This document shows, piece by piece, positions 34,413 to 42,797 of a stretch of 64,000 nt of DNA (position 1 is the stretch's first letter; each line of letters begins with the position of its first letter). The notes under the pieces were generated by a model that searched no databases, was not told the DNA's origin, and saw only the letters and a list, made by a program, of their open reading frames with translations. This DNA comes from Pseudomonas denitrificans (nom. rej.) (GTDB taxonomy: Bacteria; Pseudomonadota; Gammaproteobacteria; Pseudomonadales; Pseudomonadaceae): positions 6,238,501-6,302,500 of the forward strand of contig NZ_CP043626.1 of NCBI RefSeq assembly GCF_008807415.1. The letters are read 5' to 3'. The translations under genes and the position numbers were made by a program.

Positions 34413-35353
34413 GGGCGGATGCCCCAGGCGAAGGGATCGTCCCCTTCCAGCAGCAGGGTGGCCTCGGCGCTGAGGTTGGCGCGCCCACGGATGGTCGGGA
34501 TGATGCGGCCCTCGGAGGGTTCTCCAATCCACTCGAAGCGCCCTTCGAACTGGCTGCCGATCACGCTGGCCTGGCGCCAGGCGTCGCCGGCAGCGAGTTT
34601 GCCGTCGGCGGCCAGGCACGCCAGCTTGGCGCTGGTGCCGGTGCCGCAGGGCGAGCGGTCGTAGGCCTTGCCGGGGCAGAGCACGTAGTTGCGGCTGTCC
34701 GCTTCCGGGTCGTCGGCGAACAGTTCGATGTGGTCGATCAGCCCGCCGTCTTCGCCACGGATGCCCTGGTCTTCCAGCGCCTTCTGCACGGCGACGGTGT
34801 AGGCGGTCAGCTCATCGAGGTTGTCGCCGGCGACGCGCAGGCCGTGATCGGAGATCAGGAAGAACCAGTTGCCGCCCCAGGCGATGTCGCCGTGCACCAG
34901 CCCATGACCGAGCACTTCCACCGGAACCTGTTTGCGGTAGCGGTAGGAGGGGACGTTGCGCACGCTCACCGAGCGGTCATCGTGCAGGGTCGCTTCGACG
35001 GTGCCCACCGGCGTCTCGATCCTGTGCGTGCCGGGGCCGATGCGACCCAGGTGCGCCAGCGAGACCACCAGGCCGATGGTGCCGTGGCCGCACATGCCCA
35101 GGTAGCCGGTGTTGTTGAAGAAGATCACCCCGGCGCAGGCGCTCGGGTCCACCGGCTCGCAGAGCAGCGCGCCGACCAGCACGTCGCTGCCGCGCGGCTC
35201 CAGCACGGTCGCGGCGCGCCAGTTGTCGTGCTGCTCGGCCAGCAGCGCGCGGCGCTCGGCCATGCTGCCCTTGCCCAGATCGGGGAAGCCGTCGAGCACC
35301 AGGCGAGTGGGTTCGCCGCCGGTGTGGGAATCGAGAACCTGGATGCGTTTCAT
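34409..35353 (-). CDS. lhpA: 4-hydroxyproline 2-epimerase
   Basis: 314-residue proline racemase superfamily enzyme. It has both catalytic cysteines: [11 protein letters not shown] (Cys88) and [11 protein letters not shown] (Cys236). N-terminal [19 protein letters not shown] is typical of the 4-hydroxyproline epimerase branch. It interconverts trans-4-hydroxy-L-proline and cis-4-hydroxy-D-proline, the entry step of the pathway. It is first gene of the lhpABFE operon; no GTATAC operator is visible in its 110-bp upstream gap. Confidence 0.92.
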   Translation of the reverse strand: MKRIQVLDSHTGGEPTRLVLDGFPDLGKGSMAERRALLAEQHDNWRAATVLEPRGSDVLVGALLCEPVDPSACAGVIFFNNTGYLGMCGHGTIGLVVSLAHLGRIGPGTHRIETPVGTVEATLHDDRSVSVRNVPSYRYRKQVPVEVLGHGLVHGDIAWGGNWFFLISDHGLRVAGDNLDELTAYTVAVQKALEDQGIRGEDGGLIDHIELFADDPEADSRNYVLCPGKAYDRSPCGTGTSAKLACLAADGKLAAGDAWRQASVIGSQFEGRFEWIGEPSEGRIIPTIRGRANLSAEATLLLEGDDPFAWGIRP

Positions 35354-35466
35354 GCTGCCCTCTGGGGTGGTCTTGTGATTGACCCTAGGGTGGCGCGGCG
35401 CGGGGATTGCAGCTTGAGGGTTTTCCGCCGGGCCGATGATGAAATCGGCACAGCGGGCAGTTTTGT

Positions 35467-36141
35467 CTAACTCGGCGTCGGCCGGTTCGGCAGGTGCTCG
35501 TAGAGCGTGCGGCAGACGCCGTTGATGTGCTCTTCCAGCAGGCGTGCGGCGCGGTCGGCGTCGCCGGCGCGGCAGGCGTCGAGGATGTCGTGGTGCTCGT
35601 GGTCGGCGCGTTCCTTGCCGTCGGACATGCTCATCTGCAGGCGCAGGTAGCGTTCCACCTTGTCGTGGATCGAGCGGATCAGGCCGACCAGGTACGGCCG
35701 CTGCGCCGGTTCGTAGAGGCAGGCATGCAGTTCCCAGTTCAGTTCGGCCCAGCGGCCGATGTCATCCTCGCCGACGAACTCGGCACAGATGCTCTCGGCG
35801 CGGGCGAAGGTCTGCGCGCTCATGTTGGGGATCGCCAGGCGCAGCGCCTGGACTTCCAGCACCACGCGCACCTCGAACATCTGTGCCAGTTCCGGCTCGG
35901 AAATCTTCGTCACCAGCGCGCCCTTGTTGCGCTGGAACTCCACCAGGCCTTCGGCTTCCAGGCGCTTGAGCGCCTCGCGCACGGGGATCTTGCTGACGTT
36001 GAAGATCTGCGCGATGTCGTCCTGGCGGATCGGCTCGTGCTCCGCCATCTGGCCGGAAATGATCGCTTCGCGCAGGTGCTTGGCGATGGTCTCCGAGGCG
36101 GAGGGGACGATGCCCAGGTTGGGTGCGTTGCGTAGCGGCAC
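35467..36141 (-). CDS. GntR family regulator (FadR/FCD subfamily) of the hydroxyproline cluster
   Basis: 224 residues. The N-terminal winged helix reads [63 protein letters not shown]. The C-terminal all-helical FCD ligand domain has the metal-ligand pattern around [13 protein letters not shown] and [15 protein letters not shown]. GntR-type repressors control hydroxyproline genes in other bacteria (for example HypR in Sinorhizobium). A GTATAC palindrome 28-49 bp upstream of its own ATG suggests autoregulation; two more mark the island's other promoters. Confidence 0.88.
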   Translation of the reverse strand: MPLRNAPNLGIVPSASETIAKHLREAIISGQMAEHEPIRQDDIAQIFNVSKIPVREALKRLEAEGLVEFQRNKGALVTKISEPELAQMFEVRVVLEVQALRLAIPNMSAQTFARAESICAEFVGEDDIGRWAELNWELHACLYEPAQRPYLVGLIRSIHDKVERYLRLQMSMSDGKERADHEHHDILDACRAGDADRAARLLEEHINGVCRTLYEHLPNRPTPS

Positions 36142-36169
36142 GATGCAGTCCGGTCAGGTGGCTGTTGTC

Positions 36170-36189
36170 GGATATGGTATACGAAATCC
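36170..36189. promoter_or_regulatory. Candidate GntR operator at the regulator's own promoter
   Basis: GGATATGGTATACGAAATCC, centred on GTATAC, lies in the leader of the GntR gene. It is almost the reverse complement of the site at 30409. The best shared core is TATACGAAAT. Confidence 0.75.
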
Positions 36190-36273
36190 CTGTGATGCAG
36201 TGAAGCACCGGCAAGCGGTCATCGCAATGGGCGCATCACGGGATTTGCACACGCAATGCGCGTGCCGGAGGGA

Positions 36274-37161
36274 TCAGTTGCGGCGTTCGACGATATAGCG
36301 GGCGAGGGCGCGCAGCGGCTCGGCGTTGTCGCCGAAACCCTCCAGCGCGGCCAGCGCCTGGTCGCGCAGGGCCAGGGCATAGGCCTTGGCGGCGTCGAGG
36401 CCGAGCAGGGCGGGGTAGGTCGGCTTGTCGTGGGCCTGATCCTTGCCCTGGGTTTTGCCGAGGGTGGCGGTATCGCTTTCCACGTCGAGGATGTCGTCCT
36501 GCACCTGGAACGCCAGGCCCACGGCCTCGGCATAGCGGCGCAGGGCATCCAGCGCCTCGGCCGTGGCGCGGCCGCTGGCGAGGGCGCCAAGCTGCACGCT
36601 GGCTTCGATCAGCGCGCCGGTCTTGTGCCGGTGCATGGTCTCCAGCGCCGCCTGGTCGATCTTGCGGCCGACGGATTCCAGGTCGATGGCCTGGCCGCCC
36701 ACCATGCCGGCGGAACCGGCGGCGCGGGTCAGGGCCAGCAGCATGTCCAGGCGAGTCTGGGCATCCTGCGGATTGAGTTGTGCGTTACCGATCACCTCGA
36801 ACGCCAGCGCCTGCAGGCCGTCGCCGGCAAGGATCGCGCAGGCTTCGTCGAAGGCGATGTGGGTGGTCGGCTGGCCGCGGCGCAGGTCGTCGTCGTCCAT
36901 GGCCGGGAGGTCGTCATGTACCAGGGAATAGGCGTGGATCAGTTCCACCGCGCAGGCCGCGCCATCAGCGCGTTCGGCTTCGCCACCCAGGGCTTCGCAG
37001 GCCGCGTAGGCCAGCAACGGACGCACGCGCTTGCCGCCGTTGACCACGCTGTAGCGCATGGCGGCGTAGATGCGGTTGAGTTCTTCACGAGGGGCGACGA
37101 AGAGTTTTTCCAGCGCAGCATCGACACGCGCCGTGCAGCGCGCCTGGTACGCAGCGATCAT
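36274..37161 (-). CDS. ispA: (2E,6E)-farnesyl diphosphate synthase
   Basis: 295-residue trans-prenyltransferase. The first Asp-rich motif is [17 protein letters not shown] and the second is [28 protein letters not shown] is the conserved N-terminal substrate region. It makes farnesyl diphosphate from IPP and DMAPP/GPP for quinones and undecaprenol. Start at [14 protein letters not shown] overlaps the xseB stop (ATGA). The partner dxs gene, normally next downstream, is absent here and lies 17.7 kb away. Confidence 0.93.
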   Translation of the reverse strand: MIAAYQARCTARVDAALEKLFVAPREELNRIYAAMRYSVVNGGKRVRPLLAYAACEALGGEAERADGAACAVELIHAYSLVHDDLPAMDDDDLRRGQPTTHIAFDEACAILAGDGLQALAFEVIGNAQLNPQDAQTRLDMLLALTRAAGSAGMVGGQAIDLESVGRKIDQAALETMHRHKTGALIEASVQLGALASGRATAEALDALRRYAEAVGLAFQVQDDILDVESDTATLGKTQGKDQAHDKPTYPALLGLDAAKAYALALRDQALAALEGFGDNAEPLRALARYIVERRN

Positions 37162-37403
37162 GCGTCGTCGCCTTCCGGATCGAAGGGCGCTTCGCTCAGC
37201 TCGCCGTCGCGTTCCAGCAGGATCTGCACCTTCTGCTCCGCCTGGGTCAGCGCTGCCTGGCAGTCGCGGGTCAGGCGGATGCCCTGCTCGAAGGCACCCA
37301 GCGAGTCCTCCAGCGACAGCTCGCCGCTTTCCAGGCGCTCCACCAGCGTTTGCAGCTCGGCGAGGGACTGTTCGAAGTCGAGGGAAGCTTTCTTGCGGGC
37401 CAT
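37158..37403 (-). CDS. xseB: Exodeoxyribonuclease VII small subunit
   Basis: 81 residues, normal length. [44 protein letters not shown] is the diagnostic helical core ([20 protein letters not shown]). It is a subunit of the single-strand-specific exonuclease VII. It is co-transcribed and translationally coupled with ispA. Confidence 0.95.
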   Translation of the reverse strand: MARKKASLDFEQSLAELQTLVERLESGELSLEDSLGAFEQGIRLTRDCQAALTQAEQKVQILLERDGELSEAPFDPEGDDA

Positions 37404-37530
37404 GCGGACATCTCGGCGGGGGTATTCGGAAACCTCGCGACACTAGCAGAGACGGGCTTTGCGGGCAAATCTTCGGCCAGGCTGCCGGCGAGTGTGCAAG
37501 TGCAGCCAGCGGTACTTTCGGCCTGTTTTT

Positions 37531-38160
37531 CTAGTAGCCGCCGTCGCGGACGCCCTGGTGTTCCGCCACCACCTTCAGCATGCGCAGCGACTCGAAGGGC
37601 GCGTCGACCACGAACTGGTTCGCCAGCCAGGACGGCACGCTGCCGCCGGGTTCGCCGCGCATTTCGTAGGTGACCTCGGTGAGCTTCGGGCCCTTGGGGA
37701 CCATCTGCCAGGTGCCGGAGACGCTGGGCACACGGATGCGGTCCTTCACCGGCGGGATATAGTCCGGAGCGGCCTGCAGGTGGCGGATCATGCCGCCGTC
37801 GGGGGTTTCCTCGGTGCTCACCCTCAGCACCAGGTCGCGTGGGGCGGCGGGCCAGGGGAGCTTGGTGTCGAGGTAGACCCAGATGGCTTCGTCGCTGTAC
37901 TTGAGCAGGCGCATCTGCGCGCAGGCATAGAGCCACGCGCAGGAAACGCGCAGGTTCTCCTGCAGGTGGCCGAGGGTGGCAACGTCGGCGTTCACCAGCG
38001 TCACGCCACGGAAACTCTTGTAGTGCGAGCCGGGCACTTCGCTCAGGTAGACCCGCACGCCGTCCTTGTCCTTGGCAAGCTTCCACTCCGCCGCCTGCGC
38101 ATGGACAAGCGCAGGGCCTGTCAGCAGGAGGGCAAGCAGCAGGTATGGCGAGCGTTTCAT
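37531..38160 (-). CDS. Exported START-domain lipid-binding protein
   Basis: 209 residues. A Sec signal peptide (MKRSPYLLLALLLTGPALVHAQA) is followed by a START/Bet v 1-like domain: WKLAKDKDGVRVYLSEVPGSHYKSFRGVT, then YACAQMRLLKYSDEAIWVYLDTKLPWPAAPRDLVLRV, the latter being the most conserved START segment. Such proteins are widespread in Pseudomonas; lipid ligand and role are unknown. Likely periplasmic. Confidence 0.83.
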   Translation of the reverse strand: MKRSPYLLLALLLTGPALVHAQAAEWKLAKDKDGVRVYLSEVPGSHYKSFRGVTLVNADVATLGHLQENLRVSCAWLYACAQMRLLKYSDEAIWVYLDTKLPWPAAPRDLVLRVSTEETPDGGMIRHLQAAPDYIPPVKDRIRVPSVSGTWQMVPKGPKLTEVTYEMRGEPGGSVPSWLANQFVVDAPFESLRMLKVVAEHQGVRDGGY

Positions 38161-38280
38161 GACAGCGGACCGGCGGGGGAATAGTCCGATCTTATGCCTG
38201 GCCCGTGACAGCGGCGCATTGGCCGGCGAGCGGTCTGGCGGGGGATTGCGCAGGCTGCGCGAGTGCAAATCGCAGGCATT

Positions 38281-38306
38281 AAAAAAGCCGGCTTGTGGCC
38301 GGCTTT
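38281..38306 (-). terminator. Intrinsic terminator with no upstream protein gene
   Basis: Minus strand: AAAGCCGGC, 5-nt loop, GCCGGCTTT with a TTTTTT tail. A second complete terminator already lies between it and ppa. Confidence 0.85.
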
Positions 38307-38383
38307 CAGGGGGTGGTCCAACCTTACTTCTGGTAGGGCGGACCGCCTTGATTCTGTGGCAACGCAGCGAGCTGCGTGCGGGG
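38281..38383 (-). ncRNA. Candidate small RNA, about 100 nt
   Basis: Minus strand: TTAGGC (38414-38419), 18-nt spacer, TACCAT (38390-38395) form a possible promoter. About 7 bases on, a roughly 100-nt stretch begins with a short hairpin (ACGCAGC-TC-GCTGCGT) and GGCGGTCCGCC. It ends in a strong intrinsic terminator. No coding frame of note. Position between ppa's terminator and the START gene means no annotated transcript explains it. I could not match it to a named RNA. Confidence 0.4.
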
Positions 38384-38430
38384 GCGAAGATGGTAGCAAA
38401 GTCGGGACGAAAAGCCTAATCCCGGTCATG

Positions 38431-38454
38431 AAAAAGCCCCGCCTGGGCGGGGCT
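38431..38454 (-). terminator. Intrinsic terminator of ppa
   Basis: Stem AGCCCCGCC/GGCGGGGCT and TTTTT on the minus strand, about 30 bp past the ppa stop. Confidence 0.87.
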
Positions 38455-38482
38455 CTTCACGGCGCGGTCACCCGCGCCACCA

Positions 38483-39013
38483 TCACTTGGCCTGGAAGGC
38501 AGCGACGGCCTTGTTGATGTAGTCGTGAGCCTGGGCGGTGTCACCCCAGCCTTCGACCTTCACCCACTTGCCCTTTTCGAGATCCTTGTAGTTCTCGAAG
38601 AAGTGCTTGATCTGCTCCAGCAGCAGGGCCGGCAGGTCGGTGTATTCCTTCACGTCGTGGTACAGCACGCTCAGCTTGTCGTGCGGCACGGCGATCAGCT
38701 TGGCGTCGCCGCCGGCTTCGTCGCTCATGTTCAGTACGCCAACCGGACGGGCGCGGATCACCGAGCCCGGAGCGACCGGGTACGGGGTCACGACCAGCAC
38801 GTCCAGGGGGTCACCGTCGTCGGCCAGGGTGTTCGGGATGAAGCCGTAGTTGGCCGGGTAGAACATCGGGGTGGCCATGAAACGGTCGACGAACAGGCAG
38901 TCGGTGTCCTTGTCGATTTCATACTTGATCGGCGCGTGGTTGGCCGGGATCTCGATGGCGACGTAAATGTCGTTCGGCAGGTCTTTGCCAGCCGGGATGC
39001 TGCTGTAGCTCAT
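38483..39013 (-). CDS. ppa: Inorganic pyrophosphatase
   Basis: 176-residue family I soluble pyrophosphatase. [25 protein letters not shown] contains the metal-binding DxDPxD signature. [16 protein letters not shown] is the N-terminal conserved block. It hydrolyses PPi to drive biosynthetic reactions. Monocistronic, with a clear terminator downstream. Confidence 0.95.
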   Translation of the reverse strand: MSYSSIPAGKDLPNDIYVAIEIPANHAPIKYEIDKDTDCLFVDRFMATPMFYPANYGFIPNTLADDGDPLDVLVVTPYPVAPGSVIRARPVGVLNMSDEAGGDAKLIAVPHDKLSVLYHDVKEYTDLPALLLEQIKHFFENYKDLEKGKWVKVEGWGDTAQAHDYINKAVAAFQAK

Positions 39014-39093
39014 GGACGACTCCAGATAGTGGTCGGGCCGAAAAAGTGCGGCGGATTATAGGCAGATTGCCGTGTCCAAGCCACAGACATCGC

Positions 39094-39910
39094 CTAGTGC
39101 GCCTGAGTTTCCTGATATTCGGGGTGATCGGCCTGAAGCTTGTGCAGGCGCGAGAGCGGATCTTGCCGGTAGAACAGCGAAAGCTGTTCATAGACTTTGG
39201 GATAGGCCCCCAAAGGAGGTCCGGAGCGGTAAAGAAGTACTCGCTGGTGACGGCGAAGAACTCGGCCGGATTCTCCGCCGCGTACGGGTCGATGGCGGTG
39301 TGCGCCTGCGGGTCGTGGTCCAGCTGGCGGTTCAGGTCGTCGTAGGCAGCCTGCATGGCGCCGGCCCAGTCGGCGACGCGCATGTCGCGGTGCAGCGGCG
39401 GCAGGCCGTTGGCATCGCCATTGAGCATGTCGAGCTTGTGTGCCAGTTCGTGGATCACCAGGTTGTAGGCATCCCAGCCGCCGCCGCTTTCCACGCCGGG
39501 CCAGGCGAGGATCACCGGGCCCTGCAGCGAGGTCTCGCCGGCGCGCTCGTCGTCGAACTCGTGCAGGACGCCCGCCGGGTCGCGGTGCTTCTGCGGGCTG
39601 ACGAAGTCGTCGGGTAGAGGACCAGCTCATGGAAGCCGCCGTACCAGTTCAGGTCCGGCAGGTGCAGCAGCGGCAATTCTGCCTGGGTGGCCAGCAGCAG
39701 GCGGCGGTAGTCGTCCAGCTCGATGCCGGGCAGCGGCGAGAGGCGCTTGTCGCGCAGGAACAGCAGCGCCCGCTCACCGAGCCGGCGCAGCTCTTCTTCG
39801 CTCAGGCCGTCGAGGATCGGCAGGTGTCGGCGCACCTGCGCCCACAGCGCTGCGTCTAGCGGATAGCGGGCGAGGAAGCGCCGGCGGCGCCAGGCGCTGA
39901 ACGACCACAT
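39094..39910 (-). CDS. mtfA: MtfA-type zinc peptidase (Mlc regulator), frame broken twice
   Basis: About 272 residues followed across three frames: MWSFSAWRRRRFLARYPLDAALW...HELVLYP; then DDFVSPQKHRDPAGVLHEFDDERAGETSLQGPVILAWPGVESGGGWDAYNLVIHELAHKLDMLNG...TAPDLLWG; then AYPKVYEQLSLFYRQDPLSRLHKLQADHPEYQETQAH. The HELAH motif is the zinc-binding HExxH. Single missing bases at about 39611 and in the CCCCC run at 39207-39211 (plus strand) restore one frame. MtfA titrates the glucose repressor Mlc in enteric bacteria; its Pseudomonas role is less clear. Confidence 0.85.
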
Positions 39911-39917
39911 GGGCGGA

Positions 39918-40577
39918 TCAGTGCTCGCCGGGCTGGGCCTTGGCGGAGGGGCGCATCTTGTGGCGGATGAAACCGATCAGCATGGGCACCAGGGAGAAGG
40001 CGATGATGGCGACGATCATCACCGAGAGGTTCTGCTTGATGAACGGCACATTGCCGAAGAAGAAGCCCAGGGTCACCAGGCCGCCGACCCAGGCGATGCT
40101 GCCGGCCACGCTGAAGAACAGGAAGCGCGCATAGGGCATGTAGGCCATGCCGGCGACGAAGGGGGCGAAGGTCCGCACGATGGGCAGGAAGCGCGCCAGG
40201 GTCACGGTCTTGCCGCCGTGGCGTTCGTAGAAGGCGTGGGTCTGGTCCAGGTAGTCGCGGCGGAAGATTTTCGAGTCCGGGTTGCTGAACAGGCGTTTGC
40301 CCAGGGTTCGGCCGATCACGTAGTTGGTGCTGTCACCGCTGATCGCCGCAAGCAGCAGCAGGCTGCCGAGCATCCATGGGTCCATGCCGCCCGCGGCGCA
40401 GATGGCGCCGGCGATGAAGAGCAGGGAGTCGCCCGGCAGGAAGGGCGTCACCACCAGGCCGGTCTCGCAGAAGATCACCAGGAAGAGGATGGCGTAGATC
40501 CAGGTGCCATAGTTGGCCACCGCCAGCGACAGATAGGTGTCGAGGTGGAGAATCAGGTCGATCGGGTTGAATTCCAT
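39918..40577 (-). CDS. DedA family membrane protein
   Basis: 219 residues. It has the DedA/VTT signatures FCETGLVVTPFLPGDSLLFIAGAICA (re-entrant region), GDSTNYVIGRTLGKRLF and the conserved arginine stretch ARFLPIVRTFAPFVAGMAYMPYARF. DedA proteins are inner-membrane lipid scramblase/flippase-like proteins. Start at MEFNPIDLIL with AGG upstream; the TTG at 40598 is less likely. 7 bp separate it from mtfA downstream. Confidence 0.9.
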   Translation of the reverse strand: MEFNPIDLILHLDTYLSLAVANYGTWIYAILFLVIFCETGLVVTPFLPGDSLLFIAGAICAAGGMDPWMLGSLLLLAAISGDSTNYVIGRTLGKRLFSNPDSKIFRRDYLDQTHAFYERHGGKTVTLARFLPIVRTFAPFVAGMAYMPYARFLFFSVAGSIAWVGGLVTLGFFFGNVPFIKQNLSVMIVAIIAFSLVPMLIGFIRHKMRPSAKAQPGEH

Positions 40578-40762
40578 GAGAAGCCTGTATGACAACAAGG
40601 TGAACGGCCGGGCCGCCCATTATAAGGCGCGGCCGGGCTGCCGGGGGCGCGCTCCGTCGAATCCTGCGACGGCGGTCCGCGGGAGGATATTACAGCTTCT
40701 GCGTGAAAATCCTGTCGCTGTGAACGCGGCAATGCCTTGTGACAAATGCCCGGCGCACGGCC

Positions 40763-41647
40763 CTAGAGCAGGCTCGCCTGCCAGCTCAGCAGGTCCGTTG
40801 TCGTTCGGGGAGTCAGGGTGGCCCCGTGCTGATCGCTGGTCGCTGGCAATTGCTCGGCCAGCGGATGCGCGGCAACTTCGCGGGTGTTCATCGCGCTTTC
40901 CAGATGAGCTTCGGCGATCAGTTGCTGAAGACGACCGCTGCGGCGCAGGGTGCGCAGGCCGCGGTCGAGGCTGGCAGCCAGGGCCTCGCCTTCGGCGCGC
41001 TTCTTCGGCACCAGCACGTAGAGCGGCTTGACCTCCAGCGGCGGGTCGACGAACTCCAGTTGCTCGCGCAGAGCCGGGGCGTTCTGGCTGAGCAGCTGGT
41101 AGCCGGTATAGCGGTCCACCACGGCCAGGTCGATGCGCCCGCGCAGGAGTTTTTCCAGGTTCTGCCAGTCGCTGCTCACCACGTCCTTGTTGAGGAAGTC
41201 GGCGGCGTCGAAGCGCTCCTGATTGACGTAGCCGCGCACCACGCCGATGCGGTACGGGCGCAGGGTGTCGAGGTCGCGCGGGTTGATCGGCAGGGCGCGG
41301 TCGCGGCGGCGGAAGAAACCGAGCTGGGAGTCCAGCAGCGGCATCGAGGTGTAGAAGTCCTGGCTGCGGTCTGGCGACAGGTAGGCCGGCATCAGGGCGT
41401 CGAAGCGGCCTTCGCGGGTTTCGTTCAGGGCCCGCTGCCAGGGCAGGAAGACCAGTTCTGCCTTGTCGCCGTTGAGCGCCAGGGCCTCGTTCAGGATGCG
41501 GCTGGCCAGCCCGTTGCCCGGCAGGTCGCTACCGACGTAGGGCGCCCACTCCAGGGTGGCGACGCGCAGGGTCTGCGCCTGTGCGTTGGCGCCCAGGAAG
41601 GCGAGACAGAGACAGGCGGTGCGCAGAACAAGCAGGGAAATGCGCAT
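40763..41647 (-). CDS. Periplasmic solute-binding protein family 3, orphan
   Basis: 294 residues with a Sec signal (MRISLLVLRTACLCLAFLGANAQA). The mature part starts QTLRVATLEWAPYVGSDLPGNGLASRILNEAL; VGRFDALMPAYLSP-like and YRIGVVRGYVNQERFD segments place it in the PBPb/SBP_bac_3 family. The C-terminal 40 residues are a non-conserved tail. No permease or ATPase is adjacent, so it may be a sensory or scavenging protein. From memory it corresponds to the PA4028 area of PAO1. Confidence 0.8.
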   Translation of the reverse strand: MRISLLVLRTACLCLAFLGANAQAQTLRVATLEWAPYVGSDLPGNGLASRILNEALALNGDKAELVFLPWQRALNETREGRFDALMPAYLSPDRSQDFYTSMPLLDSQLGFFRRRDRALPINPRDLDTLRPYRIGVVRGYVNQERFDAADFLNKDVVSSDWQNLEKLLRGRIDLAVVDRYTGYQLLSQNAPALREQLEFVDPPLEVKPLYVLVPKKRAEGEALAASLDRGLRTLRRSGRLQQLIAEAHLESAMNTREVAAHPLAEQLPATSDQHGATLTPRTTTDLLSWQASLL

Positions 41648-41748
41648 GGGATCCCTTCATGCGGAGGCCGCGGTGATTCCGCTGATTGCACTCTAATGCG
41701 CCGGGCCCGCCGATGCCAGCGGGCCGCTCCGCACCTTGCAGCAGGGTC

Positions 41749-42213
41749 TCAGTTGAGATCGTCGCTGATCGGCAGGATGTAGTTCTTGAACTCGCTGTCC
41801 TCGCGGAAACCGATGGACTCGTAGACCTTCTGCGCCACTTCGTTGTTGACGCTGGTGGACACGCGCATGCGCACGGCCTGGGTTTCGCGGGCCATCTGCC
41901 GGGCGGTCTGCAGCAGATGGTCGGCGACCAGCTGGCGGCGCGCCTCTTCGGCGACGTAGATGTCGTTGAGGATCCACACGCGCTTGAGCGACAGCGAGGA
42001 ATAGCTCGGGTAGAGCTGGCAGAAGCCCAGCAGCTTGCTGTCATCGTCATCCGGCAGGGCCAGGTAGATCACCGATTCCTTGCGGCGCAGGCGCTTCTCA
42101 AGGAATTTTCGCGAGGACTCGGGGTAGGGGAGCATGCCGTAGAACTCGCGGTATTTGACGAACAGCGGCGCGAGCAGATCGAGGTGGTCGAGCGTGGCTT
42201 GCACGATGCGCAT
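41749..42213 (-). CDS. GNAT family N-acetyltransferase
   Basis: 154 residues. VWILNDIYVAEEARRQLVADHLLQTARQMA is motif A with an unusual loop (EEARRQLVA in place of the glycine-rich RxxGxG). STSVNNEVAQKVYESIGFRED is motif B. N-terminal MRIVQATLDHLDLLAPLFVKYREFY is typical of small YhbS/RimI-like members. Acceptor unknown. Confidence 0.82.
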   Translation of the reverse strand: MRIVQATLDHLDLLAPLFVKYREFYGMLPYPESSRKFLEKRLRRKESVIYLALPDDDDSKLLGFCQLYPSYSSLSLKRVWILNDIYVAEEARRQLVADHLLQTARQMARETQAVRMRVSTSVNNEVAQKVYESIGFREDSEFKNYILPISDDLN

Positions 42214-42335
42214 AAGCGGGCCTCGGCGGGAGGTGAGTGGGCTGGCAGGGCAATGCAGGGGCTATGCCAGTGGATAGCCGTTGGTCCGATGCTGCACCAG
42301 AATTTGTTGAAAGCGCAATCCAAGCGAGCGTTTGA

Positions 42336-42797
42336 TCAGCGCCAGCAACTGTCGACGCTTCCTGCGCTCACGCCGCGGGTGCCTCGCTCGTCCAGGGTGA
42401 AGTCGCCGCAGTCCGAGTCGCCCGCCTGAGTGCCCCGTCGCAGGGCAGTCAGGCGATAGCGGCGGGTGTCGCCTTGGGGATGCTCAGCGGCCAGTTCGTA
42501 CAGCTGGTGCGTCGAAAGGCGCTTGCCGTCCGCCGACAGCGGGTAGGTGAACGCCAGCTTCGCGGGATCGTCGGTGTACTTGCTGTATTGCGCCAGGTAG
42601 CGCTCCTGCTGGGCCGCGGCATCGCGCAGGAGGGTCTGCGCCTCGCTGCGGTTGGCCCGCAGGATGAACTGGCGGTAGCTGGGAATGGCGATACCGGCGA
42701 GCAGGGCCAGGATGGAAACCACCACCATCAGTTCGACCAGAGTGAATCCGCCAGCTTTCGCGATGTGCGGCGCAGGTGCCGAAGGCAGGGCTCTCAT
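42336..42797 (-). CDS. pilE: Type IV pilus minor pilin PilE
   Basis: 153 residues. The prepilin motif AGGFTLVELMVVVSILALLAGIAIPSYRQF has the Gly/Phe cleavage site and Glu5. The C-terminal disulfide region holds DSDCGDFTLDERGTRGVS...SCWR. It is the last gene of the fimU-pilVWX-pilY1-pilE operon, and its start overlaps the pilY1 stop (ATGA). It primes pilus assembly with the other minor pilins. Confidence 0.9.
   Translation of the reverse strand: MRALPSAPAPHIAKAGGFTLVELMVVVSILALLAGIAIPSYRQFILRANRSEAQTLLRDAAAQQERYLAQYSKYTDDPAKLAFTYPLSADGKRLSTHQLYELAAEHPQGDTRRYRLTALRRGTQAGDSDCGDFTLDERGTRGVSAGSVDSCWR

Larger units (their letters stand above)
38161..38480. other. Intergenic region between START protein and ppa, about 320 bp
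   Basis: Holds two leftward intrinsic terminators (38281-38306 and 38431-38454) with about 125 bp between them. The right one ends ppa. The left one has no protein gene to serve, which is the basis for the candidate small RNA entered separately. Confidence 0.7.

Noticed and set aside
20759..36141. Island borders marked by attachment sites or an integrase
   Set aside because: No tRNA, integrase, transposase or clear direct repeat was seen at 18.6-20.8 kb or 36.1-36.3 kb, so no mobile-element call is made for the lhp block.
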